A stretch of DNA of 64,000 nt from Corynebacterium tuberculostearicum (lineage in GTDB: Bacteria > Actinomycetota > Actinomycetes > Mycobacteriales > Mycobacteriaceae): contig NZ_CP073092.1 in NCBI RefSeq assembly GCF_030506365.1, positions 620,001 through 684,000 of the forward strand, read 5' to 3'. Numbering within the stretch: position 1 is the stretch's first letter; each line of letters opens with the position of its first letter. The position numbers and the translations under genes were made by a program. Of the stretch, positions 13,878-23,045 are shown piece by piece. The notes beneath the pieces are model-generated. The model saw nothing but the letters and a program-made list of their open reading frames with translations. It did no database searches and was not told the DNA's origin.

Positions 13878-14429
13878 ATGGACTTTGATAGCCAACAAGA
13901 GCGCCTTTTAGAGGACATCGTCAAGCTGGCCGTAGCCAGAAAGCGCGCCTTCAAGCCGGTGACCGTGCTTATCGACGGCCCCTCGGGCGCCGGCAAAACC
14001 TGGACTTCTGCCGCGCTGGCCGAGCGCACCAATTGGCGGGTGGTGCACCTCGATGAGTTTTATCCCGGCTGGCATGGCTTGGATAAGGGCTCGGACATGG
14101 TGGCCGAGCAGGTTTTGCGCACCATGAACCCCGGCTACTGGCGCTGGGACTGGGAAGCAGGTGCCCCGGGGGACTGGGCCAGCTTGGACGTGCGCGATGA
14201 TCTCATCGTGGAGGGCGTGGGCTCCGTAACCGCCGCCAATATTGCCGCGGCCAAGGAGAGGGGAGCGGTAGTAAGCGTGCTTATCGACGGCCCCCGTGAC
14301 CAACGCCGCGAACGCGCCATCGCCCGCGAGCCTGGCTACGAGCCGTGGTTTGAAACGTGGGAAGAACAGGAAAAGAACTACTTTGCCACCAAGGCCGCCG
14401 AGGCCGACCTAGTCTGGGAATGGTCCTAG
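13878..14429 (+). CDS. uridine kinase-like P-loop protein
   Basis: This 183-residue protein has Walker A GPSGAGKT at about residues 35-42 and an acidic HLDEFYPGW segment resembling the substrate region of uridine/nucleoside kinases. A later region, GPRDQRRERAIAREPGY, is lid-like. It belongs to the broad P-loop nucleoside kinase superfamily, but the substrate cannot be assigned. It starts 26 nt after ykoC and may be cotranscribed with the thiamine transporter, which leaves open a role in vitamin salvage. Confidence 0.7.
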   Translation: MDFDSQQERLLEDIVKLAVARKRAFKPVTVLIDGPSGAGKTWTSAALAERTNWRVVHLDEFYPGWHGLDKGSDMVAEQVLRTMNPGYWRWDWEAGAPGDWASLDVRDDLIVEGVGSVTAANIAAAKERGAVVSVLIDGPRDQRRERAIAREPGYEPWFETWEEQEKNYFATKAAEADLVWEWS

Positions 14430-14453
14430 CAGGAGGAAGCTGCCGATCGCGTT

Positions 14454-14483
14454 TTGTATAAAGCGCGGTCGGTTTGCTACTCT
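14454..14483 (+). promoter_or_regulatory. rpsL promoter
   Basis: TTGTAT (14454-14459), an 18-nt spacer and TACTCT (14478-14483) with TGC just before it form a plausible sigma-A promoter. The rpsL leader would be about 170 nt. Confidence 0.5.
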
Positions 14484-14661
14484 AAACGTCAGTTCACTAT
14501 GCGTGCCATGATGGCGCGCGGTGAAGAGTCTGATCCTTAACAAGGCACCGGCCTTGGAAAGAGTTCTGGACATGCGGCAGCGCCCCGGGAAAGAGCGCCC
14601 ATTTTTGCATGTTTGGTTCCTTTCTTTTGGTCTCGGTGCGATTCGACAGAAAGACTGTTAA

Positions 14662-15033
14662 ATGCCAACTATTCAGCAGCTGGTCCGCAAGGGCCGCCAC
14701 GATAAGCGTAAAGAGGTTTCCACCGCTGCGCTGAAGGGTTCCCCGCAGCGTCGCGGTGTGTGCACCCGCGTGTACACCACCACTCCTAAGAAGCCGAACT
14801 CCGCACTGCGTAAGGTTGCTCGTGTTCGCCTGACTACCGGTATTGAGGTTTCCGCCTACATTCCGGGTGAGGGCCACAACCTGCAGGAGCACTCCATGGT
14901 CCTCGTTCGCGGCGGCCGTGTGAAGGACCTTCCTGGTGTTCGTTACAAGATCATCCGCGGCGCTCTGGATACCCAGGGTGTCAAGGACCGTAAGCAGGCA
15001 CGTTCCCGTTACGGCGCAAAGAAGGGACAGTAA
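14662..15033 (+). CDS. rpsL: 30S ribosomal protein S12
   Basis: This 123-residue protein begins [12 protein letters not shown] and contains [13 protein letters not shown] and the [20 protein letters not shown] loop. S12 controls decoding accuracy at the A site. Lys43, Lys44 and Lys88, the positions mutated in streptomycin-resistant strains, are the sensitive forms. rpsG follows after 6 nt, starting the str region that continues with fusA and tuf. Confidence 0.99.
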   Translation: MPTIQQLVRKGRHDKRKEVSTAALKGSPQRRGVCTRVYTTTPKKPNSALRKVARVRLTTGIEVSAYIPGEGHNLQEHSMVLVRGGRVKDLPGVRYKIIRGALDTQGVKDRKQARSRYGAKKGQ

Positions 15034-15039
15034 TAAACA

Positions 15040-15507
15040 ATGCGTAAGAATGCTGCTCCGAAGCGTCCTGTAGTCAAGGACCCGGTATACAACTCCGAGC
15101 AGGTAACCATGCTCGTCAACAAGATCCTCCAGGACGGCAAGAAGTCCACCGCAGAGCGCATCGTCTACGGCGCTCTCGAGGCTTGCCGCGAGAAGACCGG
15201 TACCGATCCGGTTGGCACCCTGGAGAAGGCACTGGGCAACATCCGCCCAGACCTCGAGGTTCGCTCCCGCCGTGTCGGTGGCGCTACCTACCAGGTGCCG
15301 GTTGAGGTTCGCCCTGACCGCGCTAACACCCTGGCACTGCGCTGGATGGTGACCTTCACCCGCCAGCGTCGCGAGAACTCCATGATCGAGCGTCTCGCAA
15401 ACGAGATCCTGGATGCCTCCAACGGCCTCGGCGCTTCCGTTAAGCGTCGTGAGGATACTCACAAGATGGCAGAGGCCAACCGCGCCTTCGCCCACTACCG
15501 CTGGTAA
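15040..15507 (+). CDS. rpsG: 30S ribosomal protein S7
   Basis: This 155-residue protein carries the family motifs [23 protein letters not shown] and [15 protein letters not shown]7 nucleates assembly of the 30S head. The gene is 6 nt after rpsL, with an intact length and a terminator downstream. Confidence 0.99.
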   Translation: MRKNAAPKRPVVKDPVYNSEQVTMLVNKILQDGKKSTAERIVYGALEACREKTGTDPVGTLEKALGNIRPDLEVRSRRVGGATYQVPVEVRPDRANTLALRWMVTFTRQRRENSMIERLANEILDASNGLGASVKRREDTHKMAEANRAFAHYRW

Positions 15508-15523
15508 TTTCAGCACCCACATC

Positions 15524-15622
15524 AATGGCCCAAGCAACGAGAAACAAGTTTCGCGCTGGCTGCCGGCAGGTTTCCTGCCGCGGCAACACAAAACTCCATA
15601 TCTCTTGCTTGGGCCATTTTTT
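15524..15622 (+). terminator. long branched terminator after rpsL-rpsG
   Basis: AATGGCCCAAGCAA (15524-15537) pairs with TTGCTTGGGCCATT (15605-15618), and TTTT continues. The 67-nt interior contains a second stem, GCAGG with CCTGC flanked by TGCCG and CGGCA (15561-15585). The rest of the gene-free stretch 15508-15829 holds the fusA promoter region: TACACT near 15688 is a candidate -10. I see nothing else in it. Confidence 0.7.
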
Positions 15623-15829
15623 GCCCTAATGGGTGTGATTTCTGGACGGTATGCCCGCCCAGTCCGGCGGCATCGTGGAGTGTCCAGTACACTGAAGCGA
15701 TGGAAGTCTAGGGGCAGAATGCTCCGAGGACGGCCAATAGTGGCAAAAATATACATGACCTTATCCATGCAGGCGTCATAGCCAGAAACCTGGTCACGGC
15801 GTCGACGACTATTAAGTTGGGGTATAAAC

Positions 15830-17959
15830 GTGGCACAAGAAGTGCTTAAGGACCTGAACAAGGTCCGCAACATCGGCATCATGGCCCACATCGATGCTGG
15901 TAAGACGACGACCACCGAGCGTATTCTCTTCTACACCGGTATCAACCGTAAGGTGGGCGAGACCCACGACGGTGCTTCCACCACTGACTGGATGGCACAG
16001 GAGAAGGAACGCGGCATCACCATTACCTCCGCTGCCGTGACCTGCTTCTGGAACAATAACCAGATCAACATCATCGACACTCCGGGTCACGTTGACTTCA
16101 CCGTTGAGGTTGAGCGTTCCCTCCGTGTTCTCGATGGCGCCGTCGCAGTCTTCGACGGTAAGGAAGGCGTTGAGCCGCAGTCCGAGCAGGTGTGGCGTCA
16201 GGCTGCTAAGTACGACGTTCCGCGTATCTGCTTCGTCAACAAGATGGACAAGCTGGGCGCAGACTTCTACTACACCGTCTCCACCATCGTTGACCGCTTG
16301 GGCGCTAAGCCGTTGGTTATGCAGCTGCCTATCGGCGCTGAGGATGACTTCGACGGCGTCGTTGACCTGCTGAACATGCAGGCCATCACCTGGCGTGGCA
16401 AGGTCGAGACCGGTGCAGAGCCTACCTACGAGGAGATCCCAGAGGACCTCAAGGAGAAGGCTGCAGAGTACCGCGAGAAGCTGGTTGAGTCTGTTGCTGA
16501 GTCTGACGAAGAGCTCATGGAGAAGTACTTCGGCGGCGAGGAGCTGACCATTGATGAGCTCAAGGCCGGCATCCGTAAGCTGACCATCAACTCCGAGATC
16601 TACCCGGTTTACTGCGGTACCGCTTACCGCAACAAGGGTGTGCAGCCGCTGCTGGACGCTGTCGTTGACTTCCTGCCTAACCCGCTGGACGTTGGCGAGG
16701 TTATCGGCCACGAGGTTGGCAACGAGGACAACCAGCTCACCCGTAAGCCTTCCGTGGAGTCTTCCTTCTCTGCACTGTCCTTCAAGATTGCAGCTCACCC
16801 GTTCTTCGGCCAGCTGAACTTCATCCGCGTGTACTCCGGCCAGGTAACCCCAGGTACCGAGGTTATGAACTCCACCAAGGGTAAGAAGGAGCGCATCGGT
16901 AAGCTCTTCCAGATGCACGCCAACAAGGAGAACCCTGTTGAGCAGGCAGACGCCGGCAACATCTACGCAGTTGTTGGCCTGAAGGAGACCACCACCGGTG
17001 ACACCCTGTGTGACAAGGATGACCAGATCATCCTTGAGTCCATGGACTTCCCGGATCCGGTTATCAAGGTTTCCATTGAGCCGAAGACCAAGGCTGACCA
17101 GGAGAAGCTGGGTAACGCCATTCAGAAGCTGGCTGCTGAGGACCCAACCTTCACCGTTGAGCTGGATGAAGAGACCGGCCAGACCGTTATCGGCGGCATG
17201 GGCGAGCTCCACCTCGACGTTCTGGTTGACCGCATGAAGCGCGAGTTCAAGGTCGAGGCAAACATCGGTAACCCGCAGGTTGCATACCGTGAGACCATCC
17301 GCAAGAAGGTTGAGTCCATGGAATACACCCACAAGAAGCAGACCGGTGGTTCCGGCCAGTTCGCAAAGGTTATCTGCACCATCGAGCCGTACAACCCGGA
17401 CCCAGAGACCCTGGAAGAGGGCGAGTCCGCAACCTACGCATTCGAGAATGCCGTTACCGGTGGCCGCGTTCCGAAGGAATACATTCCTTCCGTTGACGCT
17501 GGTATCCAGGACGCAATGCAGTACGGCTACCTGGCAGGCTTCCCGATGGTCAACATCAAGGCCACCCTGGAAGACGGCGCTTACCACGACGTTGACTCCT
17601 CCGAGATGGCCTTCAAGCTGGCCGGCTCTCAGGTCTTCAAGGAAGCAATGGCCAAGGCTAAGCCGGTTCTGCTCGAGCCGATGATGGCCGTTGAGGTTGT
17701 TACCCCTGAGGAGTACATGGGTACCGTTAACGGTGACATCTCCTCCCGTCGTGGCCAGGTCTTCGCTATGGAAGACCGCTCCGGTGCGAAGGTTGTTAAG
17801 GCTAAGGTTCCGCTGTCCGAGATGTTCGGTTACATCGGTGACCTGCGTTCTTCCACCGCAGGCCGCGCAAACTTCACGATGGTCTTCGATTCCTACGCAG
17901 AGGTTCCTTCCTCCGTGGCACAGGAGATCATCGAGGAGCGCACCGGCGGCGCTAACTAA
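15830..17959 (+). CDS. fusA: elongation factor G
   Basis: This 709-residue translocation GTPase has G1 [10 protein letters not shown], switch I/G2 [10 protein letters not shown]3 DTPGHVDF and G4 NKMD, followed by the usual domains II to V. It moves tRNA and mRNA through the ribosome and also helps recycle ribosomes. The start is GTG at 15830. It is separated from rpsG by a terminator, so it is transcribed on its own, unlike the E. coli str operon. Confidence 0.99.
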   Translation: MAQEVLKDLNKVRNIGIMAHIDAGKTTTTERILFYTGINRKVGETHDGASTTDWMAQEKERGITITSAAVTCFWNNNQINIIDTPGHVDFTVEVERSLRVLDGAVAVFDGKEGVEPQSEQVWRQAAKYDVPRICFVNKMDKLGADFYYTVSTIVDRLGAKPLVMQLPIGAEDDFDGVVDLLNMQAITWRGKVETGAEPTYEEIPEDLKEKAAEYREKLVESVAESDEELMEKYFGGEELTIDELKAGIRKLTINSEIYPVYCGTAYRNKGVQPLLDAVVDFLPNPLDVGEVIGHEVGNEDNQLTRKPSVESSFSALSFKIAAHPFFGQLNFIRVYSGQVTPGTEVMNSTKGKKERIGKLFQMHANKENPVEQADAGNIYAVVGLKETTTGDTLCDKDDQIILESMDFPDPVIKVSIEPKTKADQEKLGNAIQKLAAEDPTFTVELDEETGQTVIGGMGELHLDVLVDRMKREFKVEANIGNPQVAYRETIRKKVESMEYTHKKQTGGSGQFAKVICTIEPYNPDPETLEEGESATYAFENAVTGGRVPKEYIPSVDAGIQDAMQYGYLAGFPMVNIKATLEDGAYHDVDSSEMAFKLAGSQVFKEAMAKAKPVLLEPMMAVEVVTPEEYMGTVNGDISSRRGQVFAMEDRSGAKVVKAKVPLSEMFGYIGDLRSSTAGRANFTMVFDSYAEVPSSVAQEIIEERTGGAN

Positions 17960-18188
17960 GCGCTAGCCCCCGTCTTCTCCGCGGTTTAGTCGGGCTGGTA
18001 CTCTTCGCCAGTAGATGCCAGACCCGCCGCGGGGCGGGACAACTGGGCCAGGGTAGCGGCGGGCTGAGTTTGCAGCTTAGGCCTCTAAGTTGTGAATTGA
18101 GCCGGCCGTTACCCTCCCAGGATCCTTTTTAAAAGATTCTTGTCGAGGGAAATGGCCGCGATTTTTCGCGGGGTTACCTCCTATAACG

Positions 18189-18222
18189 GCGGTTTGAAAA
18201 AACCGCGACATAAATCTAGGAT
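18189..18222 (+). promoter_or_regulatory. tuf promoter with inverted repeat over the -35
   Basis: TTGAAA (18194-18199), a 17-nt spacer and TAGGAT (18217-18222) form the promoter. The -35 is embedded in a perfect inverted repeat, GCGGTTT (18189-18195) and AAACCGC (18200-18206) around GAAA. The leader to the tuf start is about 125 nt. The rest of the gene-free region 17960-18352 has only GC hairpins such as CCGCC/GGCGG near 18025, without a T-tract. Confidence 0.6.
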
Positions 18223-18352
18223 CGTGTAACTGGCACGTAAAGAAAGCGTCATTAGCGCTTTGCCCCACACACTGTGGGTCGGGTGCCAATGACAACTGTC
18301 AACCACGTGGCTGCGAAGGTCGTAGCCACCATATAGTCCAGGAGGACATACA

Positions 18353-19543
18353 GTGGCAAAGGAGAAGTTCGAGCGTACGAAGCCGCATGTGAACATCGGC
18401 ACCATCGGACACGTCGACCACGGCAAGACCACCACCACCGCAGCGATCACCAAGGTTCTGGCTGACCAGTACCCTGAGGAGAACCAGGCATTCGCGTTCG
18501 ACATGATCGACAAGGCTCCTGAGGAGAAGGAGCGCGGTATTACCATCAACATCTCCCACGTTGAGTACTCCACCCCGAAGCGCCACTACGCACACGTTGA
18601 CGCTCCGGGCCACGCCGACTACATCAAGAACATGATTACCGGCGCTGCTCAGATGGACGGCGCTATCCTGGTTGTTGCTGCAACCGATGGCCCGATGCCG
18701 CAGACCCGCGAGCACGTTCTGCTTGCTCGCCAGGTTGGCGTTCCTTACATCCTCGTTGCGCTGAACAAGTGCGACATGGTTGATGATGAGGAAATCATCG
18801 AGCTCGTTGAGATGGAGATCCGTGAGCTGCTCGCAGAGCAGGACTACGATGAGGAAGCTCCTATCGTTCACATCTCCGCTCTGAAGGCTCTCGAGGGCGA
18901 TGACAAGTGGGTACAGTCCGTCGTTGACCTGATGGAAGCCTGTGACAACTCCATTCCGGATCCGGAGCGCGCTACCGACCAGCCGTTCCTGATGCCTATC
19001 GAGGACATCTTCACCATTACCGGCCGCGGTACCGTTGTTACCGGCCGTGTTGAGCGTGGCCGTCTGAACGTCAACGAGGACGTTGAGATCATCGGTATCC
19101 AGGAGAAGTCCCAGACCACCACCGTTACCGGTATCGAGATGTTCCGCAAGATGATGGACTACACCGAGGCTGGCGACAACTGTGGTCTGCTTCTGCGTGG
19201 TACCAAGCGTGAGGACGTTGAGCGTGGCCAGGTTGTTATCAAGCCGGGCGCTTACACCCCGCACACCAAGTTCGAGGGTTCCGTCTACGTCCTGAAGAAG
19301 GAAGAGGGCGGCCGCCACACCCCGTTCATGAACAACTACCGTCCGCAGTTCTACTTCCGTACCACGGACGTTACCGGTGTTGTTCACCTGCCAGAGGGCA
19401 CCGAGATGGTTATGCCTGGCGACAACGTTGAGATGTCCGTTGAGCTCATCCAGCCGGTCGCTATGGACGAGGGCCTGCGCTTCGCTATCCGCGAGGGCTC
19501 CCGCACCGTCGGCGCTGGCCGCGTTACCAAGGTTATCGAGTAA
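18353..19543 (+). CDS. tuf: elongation factor Tu
   Basis: This 396-residue GTPase delivers aminoacyl-tRNA to the ribosome. G1 [10 protein letters not shown]2 [11 protein letters not shown]3 DAPGHADY and G4 NKCD are intact, and the beta-barrel domains 2 and 3 are complete to the terminal GRVTKVIE. The GTG start follows a strong AGGAGG site at 18341-18346. The gene is monocistronic, with its own promoter and terminator. It is the only tuf copy in this window. Confidence 0.99.
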   Translation: MAKEKFERTKPHVNIGTIGHVDHGKTTTTAAITKVLADQYPEENQAFAFDMIDKAPEEKERGITINISHVEYSTPKRHYAHVDAPGHADYIKNMITGAAQMDGAILVVAATDGPMPQTREHVLLARQVGVPYILVALNKCDMVDDEEIIELVEMEIRELLAEQDYDEEAPIVHISALKALEGDDKWVQSVVDLMEACDNSIPDPERATDQPFLMPIEDIFTITGRGTVVTGRVERGRLNVNEDVEIIGIQEKSQTTTVTGIEMFRKMMDYTEAGDNCGLLLRGTKREDVERGQVVIKPGAYTPHTKFEGSVYVLKKEEGGRHTPFMNNYRPQFYFRTTDVTGVVHLPEGTEMVMPGDNVEMSVELIQPVAMDEGLRFAIREGSRTVGAGRVTKVIE

Positions 19544-19580
19544 TCGATACCCCGTAACCGCTCAGTAGAGCTTTAAAGAG

Positions 19581-19612
19581 TCCGCTCCACCTTCGGGTGG
19601 GGCGGATTTTTT
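19581..19612 (+). terminator. tuf terminator
   Basis: An 11-bp stem, TCCGCTCCACC with GGTGGGGCGGA, closes a TTCG tetraloop and is followed by six T residues. It is a textbook strong intrinsic terminator. Confidence 0.95.
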
Positions 19613-19716
19613 GATCTATATTTTTTGCTTGCCCAATATGGTGTCTCCCTCGTCCGTGAGGTCCATCTGGGCGGCAATGGTCCCAGTAGCCCTGGGCCGG
19701 TATAGTCTGTAGGGAT

Positions 19717-20415
19717 ATGGATGACCCCACCCGCATCGATCCCACGCTTGAGTCCCTCCGCCGCGCCTGGGAAGGTCAGCCCGACCTCAGCCTTCCCACT
19801 TTCTTTGCCATGCTGGCTAATCACGGCATTGGATGGGGCGCCACCGACGCCGAACTCGTTGCGGAGTTGGAGCGCCAGGCGGGCGTGCACCCGCCCTTGC
19901 TGCCTCTGGAGGGCGGCCGCATTGCGGAAGGGGAATGGCTCGTGCTTGCCGACGCCCCCACCTACCGCATCACCGCCACCCCTACCCACATCATCGTGCG
20001 CCGCCCTGACACCCAGCCCGTGGTGTGGGCCTATGAGTCCATTCGTTCCACGGGCCCTGGCCGCCCATTTACCATTCGGGATACCGAGGGATTTGAACAC
20101 CGCTTTGGCGTGGTCTCAAGCCTTATGCGGTTGAGTGCCGAGTGCCCAGACCTTAATGGCCTGAAGCGGCAAGATTTGGGCGATTTCGTCTTCATCCTTC
20201 GCTGCGCGGCGGCCATCGGTGTGCTCGATCATGGGCTGCACCTATTTGCTAAGGAGAACCGCCGCGTAACTCGCCAGGACTACTCGTGGCAGCGCATAGA
20301 AAAATGCCGCCCCGGCGAGGAACTAGAAATGATCCTCGGGGGCGGCGAGTCGGCCCACCTTGGGGCCGTTCAGGAAGTCTTGGTGGCGGAGACTCCGAAC
20401 CCGCTATTCGGATAG
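19717..20415 (+). CDS. conserved hypothetical protein
   Basis: This 232-residue soluble protein has no signal peptide, membrane helix or motif that I recognise. The N-terminal part (FFAMLANHGIGWGATDAELVAELERQ) looks helical; the middle is beta-rich. A -10 element TATAGT at 19701-19706 ends 10 nt before the ATG, so the mRNA is probably leaderless. Its end overlaps the end of the convergent Gls24-cluster gene by 12 nt. Function unknown. Confidence 0.65.
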   Translation: MDDPTRIDPTLESLRRAWEGQPDLSLPTFFAMLANHGIGWGATDAELVAELERQAGVHPPLLPLEGGRIAEGEWLVLADAPTYRITATPTHIIVRRPDTQPVVWAYESIRSTGPGRPFTIRDTEGFEHRFGVVSSLMRLSAECPDLNGLKRQDLGDFVFILRCAAAIGVLDHGLHLFAKENRRVTRQDYSWQRIEKCRPGEELEMILGGGESAHLGAVQEVLVAETPNPLFG

Positions 20416-20979
20416 GTCCTTCATCGGACCTACCTTGCTGAACTGCAGCTTGTAGATGGTGTCCAAATCGGCGTCGGGAAACGCTGCGCGGAAATCGCGC
20501 TCATTGGTTTCAACCGCACCGGTAAGGCGCTCCACCGGGGTGTCCGGATTTGCCGTCACCGTGTACTGCAACGTGGGCCGCGCGCGGTCATAAGCCACGA
20601 GGCGCTCTACGTGGTCTACGCCCTTGACTTCATCCAAATCTTGGGCCACGGCGCCGGCGATAGCGTTCATCGACGTCGTGATAGAGCCCTTGTCATTGGA
20701 AGAAGCGGACTCCACGTTATTAAAGCGGCGGTGACGCAGGTTAGCCACTACAATCCACAGACCCAGAATAAGTAGCAGGGCGGAGCCACCGGCCAGCGCC
20801 CAGACCCACCAGTCGTTGTCCGCCAAGCTCTTCCACGTATCGTGGTCCACCCACAGGGCTAAGTATTTGGCAAATTCCACGTTGAAGTGGATCAAGATGG
20901 GCCACACGCCCAAAGCGATGAGGATGATTCCCAGCAGGCCCAGCAGGATGCGGTCAAAGGTAGCAAGTTTTCTAGACAT
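20404..20979 (-). CDS. AmaP-like membrane protein of the Gls24 cluster
   Basis: This 191-residue protein has two membrane helices (about residues 12-32 and 58-80) followed by a cytoplasmic domain of about 110 residues. This is the arrangement of AmaP/DUF6286-type anchors for Asp23/Gls24 proteins. It is the last gene of a six-gene minus-strand cluster, and its start overlaps the end of the gene before it by 8 nt, so the two are translationally coupled. The anchor role is inferred from topology and neighbours. Confidence 0.65.
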   Translation of the reverse strand: MSRKLATFDRILLGLLGIILIALGVWPILIHFNVEFAKYLALWVDHDTWKSLADNDWWVWALAGGSALLLILGLWIVVANLRHRRFNNVESASSNDKGSITTSMNAIAGAVAQDLDEVKGVDHVERLVAYDRARPTLQYTVTANPDTPVERLTGAVETNERDFRAAFPDADLDTIYKLQFSKVGPMKDLSE

Positions 20980-21538
20980 TGTTATCCAACTCCGGAATCT
21001 TCTCTACAGCCACGGTGACCTGCGGTGGGTTCTTGAGGTGAGCCAGGCAGCGCGTTACTGCCGTCTCCACCCGGCCTTGCAGCTCCGCATCGTCCGTATC
21101 GCCATTGACGGTGACCTTGGCCGTCTTGCTATCCGCGGAGGTCTGCGCCGAGGCCACTCCCGGAACACGGCGAGCAGTGGCCGACGAGAGGCGGGCGATA
21201 TCCACCGGCCGCATCCACATGGACGCGGTATCGGAGGCAAGTTGCATGTGCGTGGTGCGGCGCGTCTTCACTGCCGCGAAGAGGAAAATAAGGCCTACGA
21301 CGATGGAAGCAACGCCGGCCCAGATCATCCAGGTCTGCAGCTCTTCGGTGGCGATGAGATTAAGCACCGGCTGTACCCAGGACTGCGCGTCGGAACCGGA
21401 TCCCACCAGCCACGTCTCGCGCACGCCGACGACGCCCGCGGCGAGCAGCAGGAGCCCAAGGATTACGGCCCAAGTACGCGCCGCCGGAGACGCCTTCGGC
21501 TGCTGCCCAAAGTGTTCAGGCATGTGCGGATCAGCCAT
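20972..21538 (-). CDS. DUF6286-like membrane protein of the Gls24 cluster
   Basis: This 188-residue protein has two membrane helices (about residues 23-40 and 72-92) and a C-terminal domain with LSSATARRVPGVASAQT, resembling the following AmaP-like protein; the pair probably arose by duplication. The ATG at 21538 is chosen because AAGGAGG precedes it closely. It overlaps the upstream gene by 8 nt. It probably helps anchor an Asp23-type protein network to the membrane (inference). Confidence 0.65.
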   Translation of the reverse strand: MADPHMPEHFGQQPKASPAARTWAVILGLLLLAAGVVGVRETWLVGSGSDAQSWVQPVLNLIATEELQTWMIWAGVASIVVGLIFLFAAVKTRRTTHMQLASDTASMWMRPVDIARLSSATARRVPGVASAQTSADSKTAKVTVNGDTDDAELQGRVETAVTRCLAHLKNPPQVTVAVEKIPELDNNV

Positions 21539-22496
21539 TATTGCCTCCTTGTGGGCGGTACGGGTTAATGGAAATGGCGCGCAAGGGCTCGGGTCGTGGC
21601 GCATCGACGTGCAACGGCCGAGGATTTGCCGGCCTGACCTCAATGCGCTTGAGCGGTTGCGGCCGCGGGGCCTTTACGGTGCGCGCAGGAGCAGACTTGG
21701 GGGTCTCGACGCGGCGCGGAGTCCACTCGTGACGAATCTTAATCTCGCGCAGCGGTTGCGGCCGAGGAGTTGCTACCTGAATCTTCCGTGCCAGTGGACG
21801 AACCTGCCCACTAGGGATCAACCTGGCTGGGCGAGGTGCAGCCACGCTGTGCACGCGAACCGGTTTGGGTTCCCTGATCGGCCGCACCGTGTGGTCGCTT
21901 GGGGAGGAAACCTCACGCAGCTGGTGGTCGGGGAGATCTGCAGAAATGTTGCGTACCTCGGCCTCGCGCGGGGTGTCTACGGACTGCACCGAGATGTCGG
22001 TTGCCGGCGCAGCGATGGTGCGCACCGGGGCCTCCTGCGGTGTGTCAATGCTGCGTACGTTCACCGACTCAGCAGTGACCGGCTGCCATACCGGCGAGGG
22101 CGTGATGCGTGGGGCGACGGCAGCAGCGACCTGGCGCTGCTCCACCTCTGCCGCAGTCACTCGATTGCCCGGAACGGAACCGCCGACGGTGACATTGACG
22201 CGAGTTGTGGAATAACCGGTGTGCGCCGCGATGGCCTCCGAGATGGCGGCACGAGTATGTTCCGCCACCGTGGTGACCGGCGAAGGCCACACCACGCCAA
22301 TGGTGGCGTTGACGGCCGCTACCTCGCGCTCCGAGTCCATTTGGACCGAGACCCGTGGAAAACCGCGGCCGCCGATGCCCGCTAGCTTGGCCTCTATAGC
22401 CTTGGTGCCGGGCACGCTAGCAATCGCGGCGGTAACGATGCGTTCCATGGTCCGCAGCGAGATACGCGTGTGGCCCTGAGTGGAACTATCTGTCAT
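21531..22496 (-). CDS. Asp23-like protein with proline-rich repeat tail
   Basis: This 321-residue protein has two parts. Residues 1 to about 125 resemble an Asp23/Gls24 domain (ISLRTMERIVTAAIASVPG, then a VNATIGVVWPSP strand and TRAAISEAIAAHTGYST). Residues of about 150-321 are a tail of roughly 11-residue units. The consensus is a hydrophobic-Arg-x-Ile/Val core followed by x-x-Pro, as in VRSIDTP, VRTIAAP, VQSVDTP, LREIKI, LKRIEV and LRAISI. Late units carry PRPQP or PRPEP. The tail is very basic and low in complexity. No membrane helix is seen. It overlaps the next gene by 8 nt. Confidence 0.6.
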   Translation of the reverse strand: MTDSSTQGHTRISLRTMERIVTAAIASVPGTKAIEAKLAGIGGRGFPRVSVQMDSEREVAAVNATIGVVWPSPVTTVAEHTRAAISEAIAAHTGYSTTRVNVTVGGSVPGNRVTAAEVEQRQVAAAVAPRITPSPVWQPVTAESVNVRSIDTPQEAPVRTIAAPATDISVQSVDTPREAEVRNISADLPDHQLREVSSPSDHTVRPIREPKPVRVHSVAAPRPARLIPSGQVRPLARKIQVATPRPQPLREIKIRHEWTPRRVETPKSAPARTVKAPRPQPLKRIEVRPANPRPLHVDAPRPEPLRAISINPYRPQGGNNG

Positions 22497-22690
22497 TAAC
22501 CTTGGCCTTTCTCCTTACCAATGAGGCCATTCCACACAGAAGTGAGATCGATACGGCCATCAAAGTGTGCTCCCACAATGCCGCCGATTGCGGCAAGGAG
22601 TACGGCGAGCAAAGTGGGACCCCAGCCTAGGTACAAGAAGAAGGCAAGAATAAGGCCGGAAATGATGCCCAAAGTGGTGTAATTCTTCAT
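22496..22690 (-). CDS. small DUF2273-like membrane protein
   Basis: This 64-residue protein consists mainly of two hydrophobic helices (IISGLILAFFLYLGW and LLAVLLAAIGGIVGAHF) and a short charged tail GKEKGQG. Such small two-helix proteins (DUF2273) recur next to Asp23/Gls24 genes. It lies 2 nt after the 115-residue Asp23-like gene and overlaps the next gene by one base, so it belongs to the same operon. Confidence 0.7.
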   Translation of the reverse strand: MKNYTTLGIISGLILAFFLYLGWGPTLLAVLLAAIGGIVGAHFDGRIDLTSVWNGLIGKEKGQG

Positions 22691-22692
22691 AT

Positions 22693-23040
22693 CTATTCCT
22701 TCGATGGAGCAGCGGATAAGCCATCTACGGCGTCAGAAAACTCAACGTCAATGCGCTGCAGTTCGGGACAAGCCCCACGGGCGGCGGACCGAATATCTTC
22801 TGCCAAGGCATAAAGGTCCGGTGCGGCGCTGATATCAACGCGAATGTTGATCTGCAGGTGGCGATCATCGCGCGGGTCGGGCCGACGCATGCCGACGATG
22901 CGTTCGCCCGGTAGGTACAAACTCACCGAACCGAACGAACCGCCGTCAAGAGCGGCGACGCCGCGTACCTTCTGGACTGCCTCTGCAATCGCGCGGGCGT
23001 GGCTTACCTCGAGCTCAAAACGTGCTCGGGGCTCAGGCAT
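22693..23040 (-). CDS. small Asp23/Gls24-like protein
   Basis: This 115-residue soluble protein has the pattern of a short Asp23 domain: VSHARAIAEAVQKVRGVAAL, a beta strand LQINIRVDIS, and a helix LYALAEDIRSAARG. The similarity is weak and comes mainly from layout and context. It lies 5 nt downstream of the main Gls24 gene. It probably shares the membrane-associated scaffold role of its neighbours. Confidence 0.55.
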   Translation of the reverse strand: MPEPRARFELEVSHARAIAEAVQKVRGVAALDGGSFGSVSLYLPGERIVGMRRPDPRDDRHLQINIRVDISAAPDLYALAEDIRSAARGACPELQRIDVEFSDAVDGLSAAPSKE

Positions 23041-23045
23041 TGGGC

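Noticed and set aside
18020-18060. A fusA terminator in GC hairpins after the stop
   Set aside because: The stems have no T-tract; I cannot support a terminator there.
21105-22385. A 426-codon plus-strand frame across the Gls24 cluster
   Set aside because: It is arginine-rich, low in complexity and antisense to an operon of tightly overlapping real genes.
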